A stretch of DNA of 64,000 nt from Herbiconiux sp. (GCF_004297105.1 NZ_SCVE01000020.1:280740-344739); one strand, 5' to 3'. Positions 25,547 to 34,617 are shown, counted from the stretch's first letter. Translations and numbers: made by a program. The notes: a model not told the origin generated them from the letters alone.

Positions 25547-27048
25547 TCGGGCTCGACCGCCCCTCCGCCGAGAACGTCGTCGGACACCGGCTCGTCGTAG
25601 ACCCCGATCGTGCGCGCGAGCCAGGGCCGCCGGTGCCGGCGGATCGCGAAGTAGACGCCACCCGACACCATGAGCAGCACGAACGTGAGCGCGCCCGCCC
25701 AGCGCGCGCTCGGGAACTCGACCGCCAGGTAGACGACGATGCCCACCGCGAGCAGACCGGCGGCGGTGAGTGATCGCACGGCGACGCCGGTCGTGAGCTC
25801 TCCGATCCGCCGCAGGAAGACCGGTACGGCGAGGCACACCAGAACGTAGGCCACGATGTAGCCGGCTGCGGCGACCACGATCAGGGTCTCCATCGTCGGC
25901 CACAGTCCCGCGCCGAGCGCCACCGTCGCGATCGGCACGGCTGCAACGATCGGTACCGACCAGACTGCCGCCACCCAGGGGGTGCGGAAGCGCGCGTGAG
26001 TGCGGCCGAGTCCCGATGGCAGCACGTCTTCGCGCCCCATGGCGAACAGCACGCGCGCGAGGGCGGTGGTGGAGGCGATCGCGCAGGCGAGGAACGAGGC
26101 CGCGATGCTCACGTCGAGCAGCAGGCCCATCCACTCCACCCCGTAGGCGCTGGAGAGCGTGTTCACGGGCGAGTCGGTGGAGCCGAGCGAGAGGCCGAGT
26201 GCCGAGAAGCCCACCATCTGGCTGTAGGTGGCCACGAGGTACAGCGAGCCGGAGACGATCACCGTCCACACCACGGCGCGCGGAATGCTCGCGAACGGCT
26301 TCTTCGCCTCGACGCCGAGCGTCGACGAGCTCTCGAAGCCCACGAACGCGGTGAGCGCGAGAACGGCACCCACGGCGAAGTTCGACGGGGTGGAATCGGC
26401 GAGACTGAGCGTGCTCCAGTCGAACCCCGAACCGACCCGGGGTGCCGTGACCACCAGCAGACTCACCACGAGGACCAGGATGATGGCCACCGACGCGGCT
26501 TCGATCACCATGGTGATCCGTGCCGAGATCCGGATGCCGCGCACGACCACCACGAGGACCACGGCGGCCATCGCGGCGATGAGCACCATGAGCAGCGCGG
26601 GCGATTGCGCCGCGCCCGGCCACAGCCGGTCGAGGAGGATGCTGAGGTAGTAGCCCGCCCCGGCCAGCGCGAACATCGCGATGAAGGCGTAGCCGATGAG
26701 GATGGCGGTGCCCGCCAGGAATCCGGTGCCCGTTCCGAGCCCACGGGACACGTAGGTGTGCAGCGACCCGGTGGCGGCGATACGCCGGGTGAACTGATTC
26801 ACCGAGGTCGCCACGAGCAGCGACAGCACCATCGCGACGGCCAGGGCCCACAGCGTGGCCCCGCCCGCGACCACGGCCACGAGCATCGGGATGGTGGTCG
26901 CCGCAGCTGACGGAGCGACGGCCGAGACCGACTGGGCGAGCACATCGACGAAGCCGACACTGCGGCGCTGGAGACCGTCGACGGGAGAACGGTGGCCGAT
27001 GCCGGGAACGGGGGTGGGGTCGGAGATCGCGCGACCGAGTGCTGTCAC
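25543..27048 (-). CDS. APC-superfamily amino acid/amine permease
   Basis: 501 residues with about 12 hydrophobic spans. The first span region SVSAVAPSAAATTIPMLVAVVAGG and the later FVGFESSSTLGVEAKKPFASIPRAV are hallmark APC motifs (unwound helix 1 and the E-A-K-x-P stretch after helix 6). GTG 27048. The substrate is not readable; the next gene is an IclR regulator and the divergent genes are another APC permease and an amine oxidase, suggesting amine import. Confidence 0.9.
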   Translation of the reverse strand: MTALGRAISDPTPVPGIGHRSPVDGLQRRSVGFVDVLAQSVSAVAPSAAATTIPMLVAVVAGGATLWALAVAMVLSLLVATSVNQFTRRIAATGSLHTYVSRGLGTGTGFLAGTAILIGYAFIAMFALAGAGYYLSILLDRLWPGAAQSPALLMVLIAAMAAVVLVVVVRGIRISARITMVIEAASVAIILVLVVSLLVVTAPRVGSGFDWSTLSLADSTPSNFAVGAVLALTAFVGFESSSTLGVEAKKPFASIPRAVVWTVIVSGSLYLVATYSQMVGFSALGLSLGSTDSPVNTLSSAYGVEWMGLLLDVSIAASFLACAIASTTALARVLFAMGREDVLPSGLGRTHARFRTPWVAAVWSVPIVAAVPIATVALGAGLWPTMETLIVVAAAGYIVAYVLVCLAVPVFLRRIGELTTGVAVRSLTAAGLLAVGIVVYLAVEFPSARWAGALTFVLLMVSGGVYFAIRRHRRPWLARTIGVYDEPVSDDVLGGGAVEPE

Positions 27049-27250
27049 GCGCTCAGGCTACGAGCCGCACATTGCGGTCGTGCGACACGGATGTTTCGGC
27101 TGCGTGTTCTTCAAATGAGACACCAGCGGCGGCACCGTCTCATTCGGGAGGCAGCGAACCTTCATACGGCGGTGACAGGCCCGCAACGGGAGCGGAGCAC
27201 AGTGGACGGCAAGCCGCCCATCCCCATCCCATCCCCGAGGAGAGATCGCC

Positions 27251-28768
27251 ATGTCCGTCACCAAAGATCCCGCCGCCGCGACCGGCACACCTCACTCCCG
27301 CACCCTGAAGGGATCGCTCGGCGTCACCGCGATCGTGTTCATGGTGGTCGCCGCCGCGGCACCGCTGACCGTCGTCGGAGGTGCGGCGCCGCTCGGCATC
27401 CTCTTGGGCAACGGAGTGGGGTTCCCGAGTCTCTACGCCGTGTCGGCGGTCATCCTGCTTCTGTTCGCCGTGGGGCTGGCGGCCATGACGCGCCACGTGC
27501 CGAAACCGGGCGCATTCTTCACCTTCGTGGGCTACGGGCTGGGCAAGCCGGCGGGCCTGGCCAGCGCCTTCCTCGCCCTGCTCACGTACACCGCCATCCA
27601 GGTGAGCGTGCACGGGTACATCGGCTACATCCTGCAGGTGACCGTCACCGGGCTCGGCGGCCCCGACATCCCCTGGTATCTCTACTCCCTCGCGGTGATC
27701 GCCATCGTGGGCTTTCTCGGCTACCGGCACATCGACCTCTCCAGCCGGGTGCTGGGGGTGCTGCTGGTGGGCGAGGTCGGCATCGTTCTCGTGCTCGTGG
27801 CCGCCATCGTGTTCTCCGGGGGTGAGCAGGGCCTGTCGGCCGAGCCGTTCATGCCCTCGAACATCTTCTCGGGTGCTCCGGGCGTGGGCTTGATGTTCGC
27901 CATCGCCGCGTTCATCGGGTTCGAGGCCACCGCGATCTTCCGCGACGAGGCCAAAGACCCCCGCCGCACCATCCCCCGCGCCACCTACACCGCGGTCATC
28001 GGCATCGGCGTGTTCTACACGCTCGCGTCGTGGGGACTCGTGATGGCGTGGGGGCCCGACAACGTTCTCGGGGTCGCCGCCGACGACCCGGGCGCCATGA
28101 TCATCGTCACCACCGCCAAGTATCTGGGTGTGGTGGGCGAGGTCATCATCAACATCCTCCTCATCACCTCGATGTTCGCTTGCGTTCTGTCGTTCCACAA
28201 CGTGATCACCCGCTACCAGCACTCCATGTCGAACGCGGGCGTGCTGCCGAACGTGCTCGGCCGAGTGCACCCCAAGCACCTCTCGCCGCACACCTCCTCG
28301 GTCGTGCAGACGGTCACCGCGGCCGTTCTGATCGTGGTGTTCGCCGTTCTCGCACTCGACCCCGTGCTGCAGGTCTTCACCTGGTTCGCCGGGGTGGCCA
28401 CCCTCGCGATCGCCATCCTCATGGGCATCACCTCGCTGGCCGTGATCGTCTACTTCGCCCGCACGAAGCAGGACACCCGCCTCTGGAACACCGTCATCGC
28501 CCCCGCACTCGGCTTCATCGGCCTGATCGGCTCGGCGGTGGTGATCATCGCCTACTTCCCGATCATGGTCGGCGATGTCGACGGCGCCGGCTCGCCGGTG
28601 TTCGGCGGGGTCAGCATCGCCCTCCTGGCACTGATCGTCGTCTTCCCGGTCTTCGGACTCGTGCAGGCGGCCGTGCTCAAGCGCACGAAGCCGGCCGTGT
28701 ACGAGCGCATCACCGAGGCGATCAGCGACTCCAGCGCCGCCACCGTGCCGGACGCGCTCGCGGGCTGA
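27251..28768 (+). CDS. APC-superfamily permease (amine-associated)
   Basis: 505 residues, about 12 spans. VAAAAPLTVVGGAAPLGILLGNG is the first-helix region, and AFIGFEATAIFRDEAKDPRRTIPRA is the APC motif following helix 6. ATG 27251 is preceded by GAGGAGAG. The gene ends 61 bases before the copper amine oxidase, with which it probably forms an operon: import of a primary amine and its oxidation. Divergent from the other APC permease gene across about 200 bases. Confidence 0.9.
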   Translation: MSVTKDPAAATGTPHSRTLKGSLGVTAIVFMVVAAAAPLTVVGGAAPLGILLGNGVGFPSLYAVSAVILLLFAVGLAAMTRHVPKPGAFFTFVGYGLGKPAGLASAFLALLTYTAIQVSVHGYIGYILQVTVTGLGGPDIPWYLYSLAVIAIVGFLGYRHIDLSSRVLGVLLVGEVGIVLVLVAAIVFSGGEQGLSAEPFMPSNIFSGAPGVGLMFAIAAFIGFEATAIFRDEAKDPRRTIPRATYTAVIGIGVFYTLASWGLVMAWGPDNVLGVAADDPGAMIIVTTAKYLGVVGEVIINILLITSMFACVLSFHNVITRYQHSMSNAGVLPNVLGRVHPKHLSPHTSSVVQTVTAAVLIVVFAVLALDPVLQVFTWFAGVATLAIAILMGITSLAVIVYFARTKQDTRLWNTVIAPALGFIGLIGSAVVIIAYFPIMVGDVDGAGSPVFGGVSIALLALIVVFPVFGLVQAAVLKRTKPAVYERITEAISDSSAATVPDALAG

Positions 28769-28829
28769 GCGACATCCGTCGCCTCCATTTCGATTCTCAT
28801 CACCCTCACCACCAGTAAGGAACCGCATC

Positions 28830-30923
28830 ATGACCATCGCCGATCTCGATTTGACCACCTCGGATGCCTCAAACCCCGCAACGGGCGGCGGCTCGGGTAC
28901 GCTGCATCCGCTCGCCAGCCTCACCGCCGCCGAGTTCACGGCCATCCGCGACATCGTGAGCGCCGCGCCGGATTTCACCGCTACGACCCGCTTCGCCTAC
29001 GTCGGACTCGATGAGCCGCACAAGCGAGACGTGCTGGCCTGGGAGGCCGGAGACGGTGAGCTGCCCGATCGCCGGGCGCGGGTGATGCTGCTCGACATGG
29101 CCACGGGCCGGTCGACCGACAACGTGGTTTCTATCGGTGGCGGAGAGATCATCTCCACGGCCGTGCTCGACGGTTCGACCGGACAGCTGCCGGTGCTGAT
29201 CGAGGAGTTCGATGCCATCGCGCAGATCGTGGCCGACGACGAGCGCTGGGTGGCGGCGCTCCACCGTCGCGGCCTCACCGTCGACAACGTCATCTGCGTG
29301 CCGTTGTCGGCGGGCTACTACGAGTTCCCCGAGGAGGAGGGGCGCCGCATCCTGCGCGTGCTGGCGTTCCGCATGGATTCGCCGAGCGACCACCCGTGGG
29401 CACACCCCGTCGACGGACTCTCGGCCTATGTCGACACGGCGACGCGTTCGGTCACGCGGCTGATCGACGCCGCCGATCTGCCGGTCCCCGCCACGTCGGG
29501 CAATTTCGACGACCCCGAGCTCCAGGGCCCGCCGCTCGACACACTCACGCCGATCGTGATCACGCAGCCCGAGGGCCCGTCGTTCACGGTCGACGGGGAA
29601 GACGTCTCGTGGGGCAACTGGCGCTTCAAGGTGGGCTTCGACACGCGGGAGGGGCTCGTGCTGCGGCAGCTCGGCTGGGCGGATGCGGCATCCGGCCAGA
29701 CCCGGCCCATCATCTACCGGGCGTCGATCGATGAGATGCTCGTGCCCTACGGAGACCCGTCGCCCGTGCGGTTCTGGCAGAACTACTTCGACACTGGCGA
29801 GTACTTGTTCGGCCGCTTCACGAACTCGCTCGCGCTCGGCTGCGACTGCGTGGGCGAGATCCACTACTTCGACGCCGTGCTGGCCGACGAGCTCGGCAAC
29901 CCGTTCACCATCGCGAACGGCATCTGCATGCACGAGGAGGACTTCGGCACGCTGTGGAAGCACTCCGACATGTTCACCGGGTCGAACGAGGTGCGGCGGT
30001 CGCGCAGGCTCGTGATCTCGTTCTTCACGACCGTGGGCAACTACGACTACGGGTTCTACTGGTACCTCTACCTCGACGGCACCATCGAGTGCGAGGCGAA
30101 GCTCACGGGCGTGCTGTTCACGTCGGCGTACCCGGGACTCGACGAGGCGGGAGCCGACTATCCGTACGCCTCGGAGGTCGCTCCCGGCCTCGGCGGCCCG
30201 TATCACCAGCACCTGTTCTCGGCGCGCCTCGACATGATGGTCGACGGTGTCGCGAACGCGGTCGACGAGGTCGACGCGGTGCGGGTGCCCGTCGGCCCGG
30301 GCAACGAGCACGGCAACGCCTTCACGAAGGCGGTCACGCGGCTCACCACCGAGGGGTCGTCAGGAAGGGTGGCGGATGCCTCGGTGGGGCGTGCCTGGCA
30401 TGTCACCAACGCCTCGGAGACCAACGCGATGGGGCGGCCGACCGGCTACGTACTTCTGCCGACCGAGTCGCCGACGCTGCTGGCCGACCCGTCGTCGTCG
30501 ATTGCGCGGCGCGCGGAGTTCGCCACGAAGCACCTCTTCGTGACCGCGTACGACCCGGCCGAGCGGTACGCGGCGGGCGACTTCGTGCACCAGAATCCGG
30601 GTGGCGACGGCATCACCCGTTTCATCGCGGATGACGCCCCCATCGACGGCGAGGACATCGTGCTGTGGCACACGTTCGGCCCGACCCACTTCCCGCGGCC
30701 CGAGGACTGGCCCGTGATGCCGGTCGACTACGCGAAGTTCACGCTCAAGCCCTACGGCTTCTTCGACCGCAACCCTGCCCTGAATGTGCCGGCACCGGGT
30801 TCGTCGGCGGGGTCATCGGCCGATCACTGCGCCCACCACGCGATCGACGCGGTGTCGGAGCACGCCACGGGAGAGGCCCATCCGGCCGGCCACGCGTCGC
30901 ACGACGGCCACGCCGCTCACTGA
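28830..30923 (+). CDS. Copper-containing primary-amine oxidase
   Basis: 697 residues, usual size. It oxidises primary amines to aldehydes with release of NH3 and H2O2. The self-processed topaquinone precursor is Tyr405 in VGNYDYGF. The copper ligands are the His pair in PYHQHLFSARLDM and the late His in PTHFPRPEDWPVMP. N2/N3-type domains precede the catalytic domain. Unusual C-terminal extension of about 40 residues with ten His and one Cys, possibly a copper-binding tail. No signal peptide, so cytoplasmic. Start ATG 28830 follows AAGGAA. Confidence 0.95.
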   Translation: MTIADLDLTTSDASNPATGGGSGTLHPLASLTAAEFTAIRDIVSAAPDFTATTRFAYVGLDEPHKRDVLAWEAGDGELPDRRARVMLLDMATGRSTDNVVSIGGGEIISTAVLDGSTGQLPVLIEEFDAIAQIVADDERWVAALHRRGLTVDNVICVPLSAGYYEFPEEEGRRILRVLAFRMDSPSDHPWAHPVDGLSAYVDTATRSVTRLIDAADLPVPATSGNFDDPELQGPPLDTLTPIVITQPEGPSFTVDGEDVSWGNWRFKVGFDTREGLVLRQLGWADAASGQTRPIIYRASIDEMLVPYGDPSPVRFWQNYFDTGEYLFGRFTNSLALGCDCVGEIHYFDAVLADELGNPFTIANGICMHEEDFGTLWKHSDMFTGSNEVRRSRRLVISFFTTVGNYDYGFYWYLYLDGTIECEAKLTGVLFTSAYPGLDEAGADYPYASEVAPGLGGPYHQHLFSARLDMMVDGVANAVDEVDAVRVPVGPGNEHGNAFTKAVTRLTTEGSSGRVADASVGRAWHVTNASETNAMGRPTGYVLLPTESPTLLADPSSSIARRAEFATKHLFVTAYDPAERYAAGDFVHQNPGGDGITRFIADDAPIDGEDIVLWHTFGPTHFPRPEDWPVMPVDYAKFTLKPYGFFDRNPALNVPAPGSSAGSSADHCAHHAIDAVSEHATGEAHPAGHASHDGHAAH

Positions 30924-30954
30924 CGCGCCCGCTCGACGAGAACAGGAGCTCCTC

Positions 30955-31554
30955 GTGGGTGAACTGCTGCACGCGGGGGCGCTCGTTCCCGCCACGGTCG
31001 GCGCGTGCTGTGTGATCGGCACGCGCCGGGCCGGGCGGGTGATCGCGGCGGTGGCGGCGCTCGTGATGCTCGCCGCGATGCTCGATGCGTCGACACGGAT
31101 GATGGGGCTGCCCGCCTTCGCCTGGGCCACGCTGCTCGTGCTCACCGCGCTGGTGACGTCGTTCGTGACGAGTCGGACGCCTCCGGCTCATCACGGCACG
31201 CATCAGGGGCGGATCATGGGGATCCACGGTGCTCTCGGCCTGATCGTCACGGCGGCACTGCTGCTCGTGATGGGGACGCCATCGGGGGGTGGGGTCGCAG
31301 CGACATCCGCATCGCCCGCGCTGGCGCATCACGCCGGTGGCGCGGCATCCGGAACCCTGGGCGCCGTCGTGGGAATCGCGGTGCTGGCCTATGTCGGTTT
31401 CAGCCTGCAGCTCGCGGTGCGGCTGAGGCCGCGGCCGACCTCGCCGCGGATCGCGGGGTGGGGCACGCGGGCCCGTGCGATCGTGCCCTCGGTCGAGGTC
31501 GCGAGCATGGGCGTCTCGGCCGCCTTGATGCTGATGGCGTTCGTGCTGGCCTGA
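30955..31554 (+). CDS. Small multi-span membrane protein, unknown function
   Basis: 199 residues from GTG 30955, preceded by AGGAG eight bases upstream. Five or so hydrophobic spans: 5-20, 24-40, 50-65, 85-105 and a pair at 135-155 and 180-198. His residues are clustered in loops (PPAHHGTHQ, LAHHAGG). It starts 31 bases after the amine oxidase and is likely co-transcribed. Histidine-rich loops beside a copper enzyme could hint at metal handling, but that is speculation. Confidence 0.65.
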   Translation: MGELLHAGALVPATVGACCVIGTRRAGRVIAAVAALVMLAAMLDASTRMMGLPAFAWATLLVLTALVTSFVTSRTPPAHHGTHQGRIMGIHGALGLIVTAALLLVMGTPSGGGVAATSASPALAHHAGGAASGTLGAVVGIAVLAYVGFSLQLAVRLRPRPTSPRIAGWGTRARAIVPSVEVASMGVSAALMLMAFVLA

Positions 31555-31575
31555 GGGCGCAGGCCGGGCGCTCGG

Positions 31576-31947
31576 CTAGGTGCCGGTCTCCGGGCCCTTC
31601 GGCCGCTCGGGGCGCTCGACGCCGTGCTGGCTGTAGTAGTCGATCTCCGATTGAAGGTCGGCGAGCTGCTGCTCCGTGCTGCGGGTGTCGAACGCTGGAC
31701 GCTGCTGCACCGGCTGCTCGCGCGACCACCGTCGCGGATCGCCGAAGCTGATGGCCTCCCGGCGCGAGCCGTCGTATTCCCGGCCGATCGTGAACCACAG
31801 GATGATGCCGATCAGCGGGATGAACACCACGAGCAGCACCCAGACCACCTTCGGCAGATGCTTCACCTGACCGTCGTGGCGAGTGATGATGTCGACCAGC
31901 GCGAACACCGTCAGGGCGAGGAACAGGACGGAGACGATGACGTACAT
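31576..31947 (-). CDS. PLDc_N-domain membrane protein
   Basis: 123 residues. Two N-terminal membrane spans (MYVIVSVLFLALTVFALVDI and VVWVLLVVFIPLIGIILWFT) flank the short conserved loop HLPKVVW, then IGREYDG. This is the phospholipase D N-terminal domain (PLDc_N), common as a stand-alone protein in actinobacteria. A hydrophilic C-terminus contains a Gln/Glu-rich helix. Function unknown. It converges on the preceding membrane gene and is the last host gene before the prophage. Confidence 0.85.
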   Translation of the reverse strand: MYVIVSVLFLALTVFALVDIITRHDGQVKHLPKVVWVLLVVFIPLIGIILWFTIGREYDGSRREAISFGDPRRWSREQPVQQRPAFDTRSTEQQLADLQSEIDYYSQHGVERPERPKGPETGT

Positions 31948-32001
31948 GCGTCAACCCTTCCGCACCGCGCGGCAGATTTCAACACCTGTCGAGGTGCAGA
32001 G

Positions 32002-32044
32002 TAGGGCGGACGGGACTTGAACCCGTGACCGACGGATTATGAGG
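32002..32044 (-). other. Prophage attachment-site junction: 3' fragment of tRNA-Met(CAT)
   Basis: Minus-strand sequence equal to the 3' half of a tRNA: anticodon loop CTCATAA, 3' anticodon stem TCCGT, variable CGGTC, T arm ACGGG-TTCAAGT-CCCGT, 3' acceptor strand CCGCCCT and A73. The bases upstream do not pair with it, so the 5' half is missing. This is the expected residue of phage integration into a tRNA 3' end. The intact tRNA should lie beyond the right edge, at the other junction. CAT could be Met or modified Ile2. Confidence 0.85.
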
Positions 32045-32103
32045 GAACGCGGGGCCGTAAAGCCGATTACGGCACCGTACAGTCTGGTGAAGGAAATGCC
32101 CGG

Positions 32104-33270
32104 TCAGTGAGGCTTTGATGCCCGATTGTCTACAGCGCGGTACAGTCCCGAACCGCCTCGTAAACGATCGGTTTGCCATGCATTTGCCATGCGCTTCGGA
32201 GCCTTCTTGGGCTTCTGAGTGGGGTCGCTGAGAGCGTCGAGCACCTCGTCGCTAGCGACCTTCGCGAGGTGGCTGTACCGCTGTGTGGTCAACGGTGAAA
32301 GGTGGCCGAGGAGCTTTCCGATCTCCTCGAGCGACCGTCCCGCCTGGACGAGCATGGAGGCGTAGGTGTGGCGCAGGGTGTGGATGGTGACCTCGCCGTC
32401 GTCGAGGTGCGCGCCGATGATCGCGTTAGACCATGCCCGGTTGCGCCAGTTCGAGTAGTCGATGACGTTTCCGTCGATCTCGAACACGAACCCGCTGGCG
32501 CTGTTCTTCATGAGCGGCTTGATGCGCCTGGCGACCCACGGAGGGATCGGAACGTCGCGACGCCGCTTGCTCTTCGGGTAGGCCTTGAGCTCACGGCTCT
32601 TGTTGTCCCACACCTCAGCGACCCGCAACATCTTTCGCTGCAGATCTACCCGCTTCACCTGCAACCCGACCGCTTCGCCCCACCGCAGGCCTGTGCCGAG
32701 GAGCAGGGCTACGAGGGCCTGGTCGACGGAGTCGTCTTCGAACTGGGCGAGGAGCCGCCCCTGCTCCTTCTTCGTGAGGTAGCGCTCCTTGGTGTTGTCT
32801 GCAGGCGGGAGTCGGAGCCGGTAGGCCACGTTCCCGGGCAGAATCTCAGCATCCACGGCCGCGGTGAGCGATGCCGAGAGCAGGTGCACGGTGCGCTGCA
32901 CGGTCGCCGGAGATAAGCCCTCGTCGCGCAGTTCCCCCGCCCACTTCTTCACCTCGTGGCGAGTGATGTCACAGAGCCGGACATCGCCCCACTTCGGCAT
33001 CAGCCGTCCGTCCCGGCGTCCCGCATCCGTCTTCAGCGTGCCAGGCGCGACCGTGCGCGTCGGCCACCACTCGGCAGCCCACTCACGCCACGTCTGCTGC
33101 GCGACCTTCGGGTCACGCCACCCGACCTTCCGGGAGTTCTCTTCAGCCACCGTAGCGGCGGCGATGGCCGCCTTCTTGTGGTCGAACGATCCTGCAGATC
33201 GGCGCTCGCCGGAAGCCGTCCGGTAGAGCGCCTGGTACCGGCCGGAGCGGAGCGTTTCAGTCCAGGGCAT
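32104..33270 (-). CDS. int: Phage tyrosine integrase
   Basis: 388 residues. An N-terminal AP2-like DNA-binding segment (about 5-50) and a SAM-like core-binding domain (about 60-145) precede the catalytic domain. Active-site residues are Arg196 (GTGLRWGEA), His297/Arg300 (IHTLRHTYAS), His323 (LLGHLS) and nucleophile Tyr332 (TTQRYSHL). ATG 33270 overlaps the upstream small ORF by 14 bases. The gene lies 60 bases from the att tRNA fragment, as expected for the integrase that uses it. Confidence 0.95.
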   Translation of the reverse strand: MPWTETLRSGRYQALYRTASGERRSAGSFDHKKAAIAAATVAEENSRKVGWRDPKVAQQTWREWAAEWWPTRTVAPGTLKTDAGRRDGRLMPKWGDVRLCDITRHEVKKWAGELRDEGLSPATVQRTVHLLSASLTAAVDAEILPGNVAYRLRLPPADNTKERYLTKKEQGRLLAQFEDDSVDQALVALLLGTGLRWGEAVGLQVKRVDLQRKMLRVAEVWDNKSRELKAYPKSKRRRDVPIPPWVARRIKPLMKNSASGFVFEIDGNVIDYSNWRNRAWSNAIIGAHLDDGEVTIHTLRHTYASMLVQAGRSLEEIGKLLGHLSPLTTQRYSHLAKVASDEVLDALSDPTQKPKKAPKRMANAWQTDRLRGGSGLYRAVDNRASKPH

Positions 33271-33478
33271 TGCTGCTCTCGATCTTGAACCCGATCGGTA
33301 CAGGTGCGCCCTCGTAGTCGAAGGTGATGATCTGGATCTCGTCGTCAGGGCTGAGCTCCGCGGCGCGCACAGCGTCTGCGAATTCGAGAAGCTCAGCGAC
33401 GGTGATGACGCCGGGCTCGTCCTGGGCAGTCTCGCGGTCGAAGTCGAGGATCGTGACGGACGTCTTCTTGAGCACCAT
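33257..33478 (-). CDS. Small phage protein upstream of integrase
   Basis: 73 residues, acidic (many Asp and Glu). No recognised domain; the segment VAELLEFADAVRAAELSPDDEIQIITFD is a helix followed by a beta strand. Start ATG 33478. Its stop overlaps the integrase start by 14 bases, so the two are probably translated together in the lysogen. Function unknown. Confidence 0.6.
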   Translation of the reverse strand: MVLKKTSVTILDFDRETAQDEPGVITVAELLEFADAVRAAELSPDDEIQIITFDYEGAPVPIGFKIESSNALD

Positions 33479-33569
33479 GTGATTATCCTTCGGTTGATGC
33501 CGCCCGAATCATTTTCAAGCGACGGGCGGCTAGTTTGTTTCTGCGGGCACATGACCGGCGATCGGAAGG

Positions 33570-34253
33570 TTATTGCTGCTCGTGCTCGTGCTCTGGATCG
33601 GGGGCCTCAGGCGAGTCCCCCGCCTCAGGCTCACTCGGCTTAGAGGGGGGCTCAGTATCACGCAAACGACTCACACGGGTACTGCGACGGTCGCGATCAA
33701 GCCTGGGGTCGGCAGCACGCGCGGGCAGAGACTCGGACCTCTCACGGATGCTCGACATTCGGAACAAAAAGCCCGACATCGCCTCATCGTCCGATGCTGC
33801 GATCATCACCAGGGTTCCGGTCTGTACGATTCCGTCCATTACGGCGCTCAAGATTGATGCTGGTAAGTCTCGACTCACCTTTGCCTCCACGAGCACGTCG
33901 ACATAGTCGAGAGCGAGCATCGCGGACTCGAAAATCGCTCTATGCCTCTCGAGCAGTTCCTGCGGCGAGGCGGTCTCGTCAAGCATTCGAGAAGCTTTGA
34001 ACATTGAGAGCGCGAACTGGCTCATGTTCTCGTCATCGTCTTCCGGCCGCGGCTCCGCAGGCTCCATCTCAGCGTATGCAGCATCGCGCTTCTCCACGAG
34101 GCGGGCAAGTCGATCAACGTACTTCGCCGGGAAAGCGCCGTGCGCCTCCCAGTTACGCACCGTCCTTGGCGAAACATCCAGCGCTTCAGCGAGCTCCCCC
34201 TGGCTGTAGCCGAGGGCATGACGAAAGCTGCGAGGGTCTTTTCCGGTGTCCAC
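33570..34253 (-). CDS. CI-like immunity repressor (N-terminal HTH)
   Basis: 227 residues from GTG 34253. The N-terminal helix-turn-helix (8-60) is LGYSQGELAEALDVSPRTVRNWEAHG. A helical middle region and a Ser/Pro/Glu-rich tail ending EPDPEHEHEQQ-like follow. There is no LexA-type protease domain, so induction would not be by self-cleavage. Divergent from a Cro-like gene over an operator-rich region. TAAGCT sits 6 bases before the GTG, consistent with a leaderless mRNA in the lysogen. Alternative: a non-repressor HTH protein of the lysogeny module. Confidence 0.7.
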   Translation of the reverse strand: MDTGKDPRSFRHALGYSQGELAEALDVSPRTVRNWEAHGAFPAKYVDRLARLVEKRDAAYAEMEPAEPRPEDDDENMSQFALSMFKASRMLDETASPQELLERHRAIFESAMLALDYVDVLVEAKVSRDLPASILSAVMDGIVQTGTLVMIAASDDEAMSGFLFRMSSIRERSESLPARAADPRLDRDRRSTRVSRLRDTEPPSKPSEPEAGDSPEAPDPEHEHEQQ

Positions 34254-34259
34254 GGCCCT

Positions 34260-34369
34260 AGCTTAGGCAAGGCGCGGCAATAAATACAAACCAAGTTCCC
34301 CGGAAACGTGCGACACGCGGAAGTAATTCCTTGCCTAGCCTCGCATTGCCGCTTTTTGCCGCTTACTAT
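34260..34369. promoter_or_regulatory. Divergent immunity promoters and operators
   Basis: Repressor side: -35 TTGTAT (34284-34289, minus), 18-base spacer, -10 TAAGCT (34260-34265). Cro side: -10 TACTAT (34364-34369), six bases from ATG 34376. GCGGCAA(T) occurs at 34274-34281 and, inverted, at 34345-34352 and 34356-34362. TAGGCAAGG at 34264-34272 is repeated inverted at 34329-34337. The boxes overlap both -10 regions, as expected for a bistable switch. Confidence 0.65.
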
Positions 34370-34375
34370 TTCCTC

Positions 34376-34615
34376 ATGACGAACCAGACCTTCCGCCTCA
34401 ACGGCGAGAGCGTGCGAGTGATCCGAGAGCTCCGGGGCTACCGACCGAGTGCTTTGGCGACGCGCGCTGAGATCGACCCGGGCTACCTCACCAAGATCGA
34501 GAACGGCCAGAGGCAGCCTTCGCCCGCCGTCCTGCACCGTCTCGCTGCTGCGCTCGCAGTCCCACTCACTGCCATCACCTACCCGGTCACGATCATCGAA
34601 TCGAAGGCGGCGTAG
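34376..34615 (+). CDS. Cro-like helix-turn-helix regulator
   Basis: 79 residues. XRE-type helix-turn-helix: VRVIRELRGYRPSALATRAEIDPGYLTKIENGQRQPS, with the usual YLTKIENG recognition segment. First gene of the rightward early operon, divergent from the repressor. ATG 34376 has TACTAT six bases upstream and no Shine-Dalgarno, suggesting a leaderless transcript. It is likely to act on the GCGGCAA operators. Confidence 0.8.
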   Translation: MTNQTFRLNGESVRVIRELRGYRPSALATRAEIDPGYLTKIENGQRQPSPAVLHRLAAALAVPLTAITYPVTIIESKAA

Positions 34616-34617
34616 TC

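Noticed and set aside
27140..28978. 612-codon minus-strand open frame opposite the APC permease
   Set aside because: Shadow with His/Asp/Gly-rich translation; the permease on the plus strand is clear.
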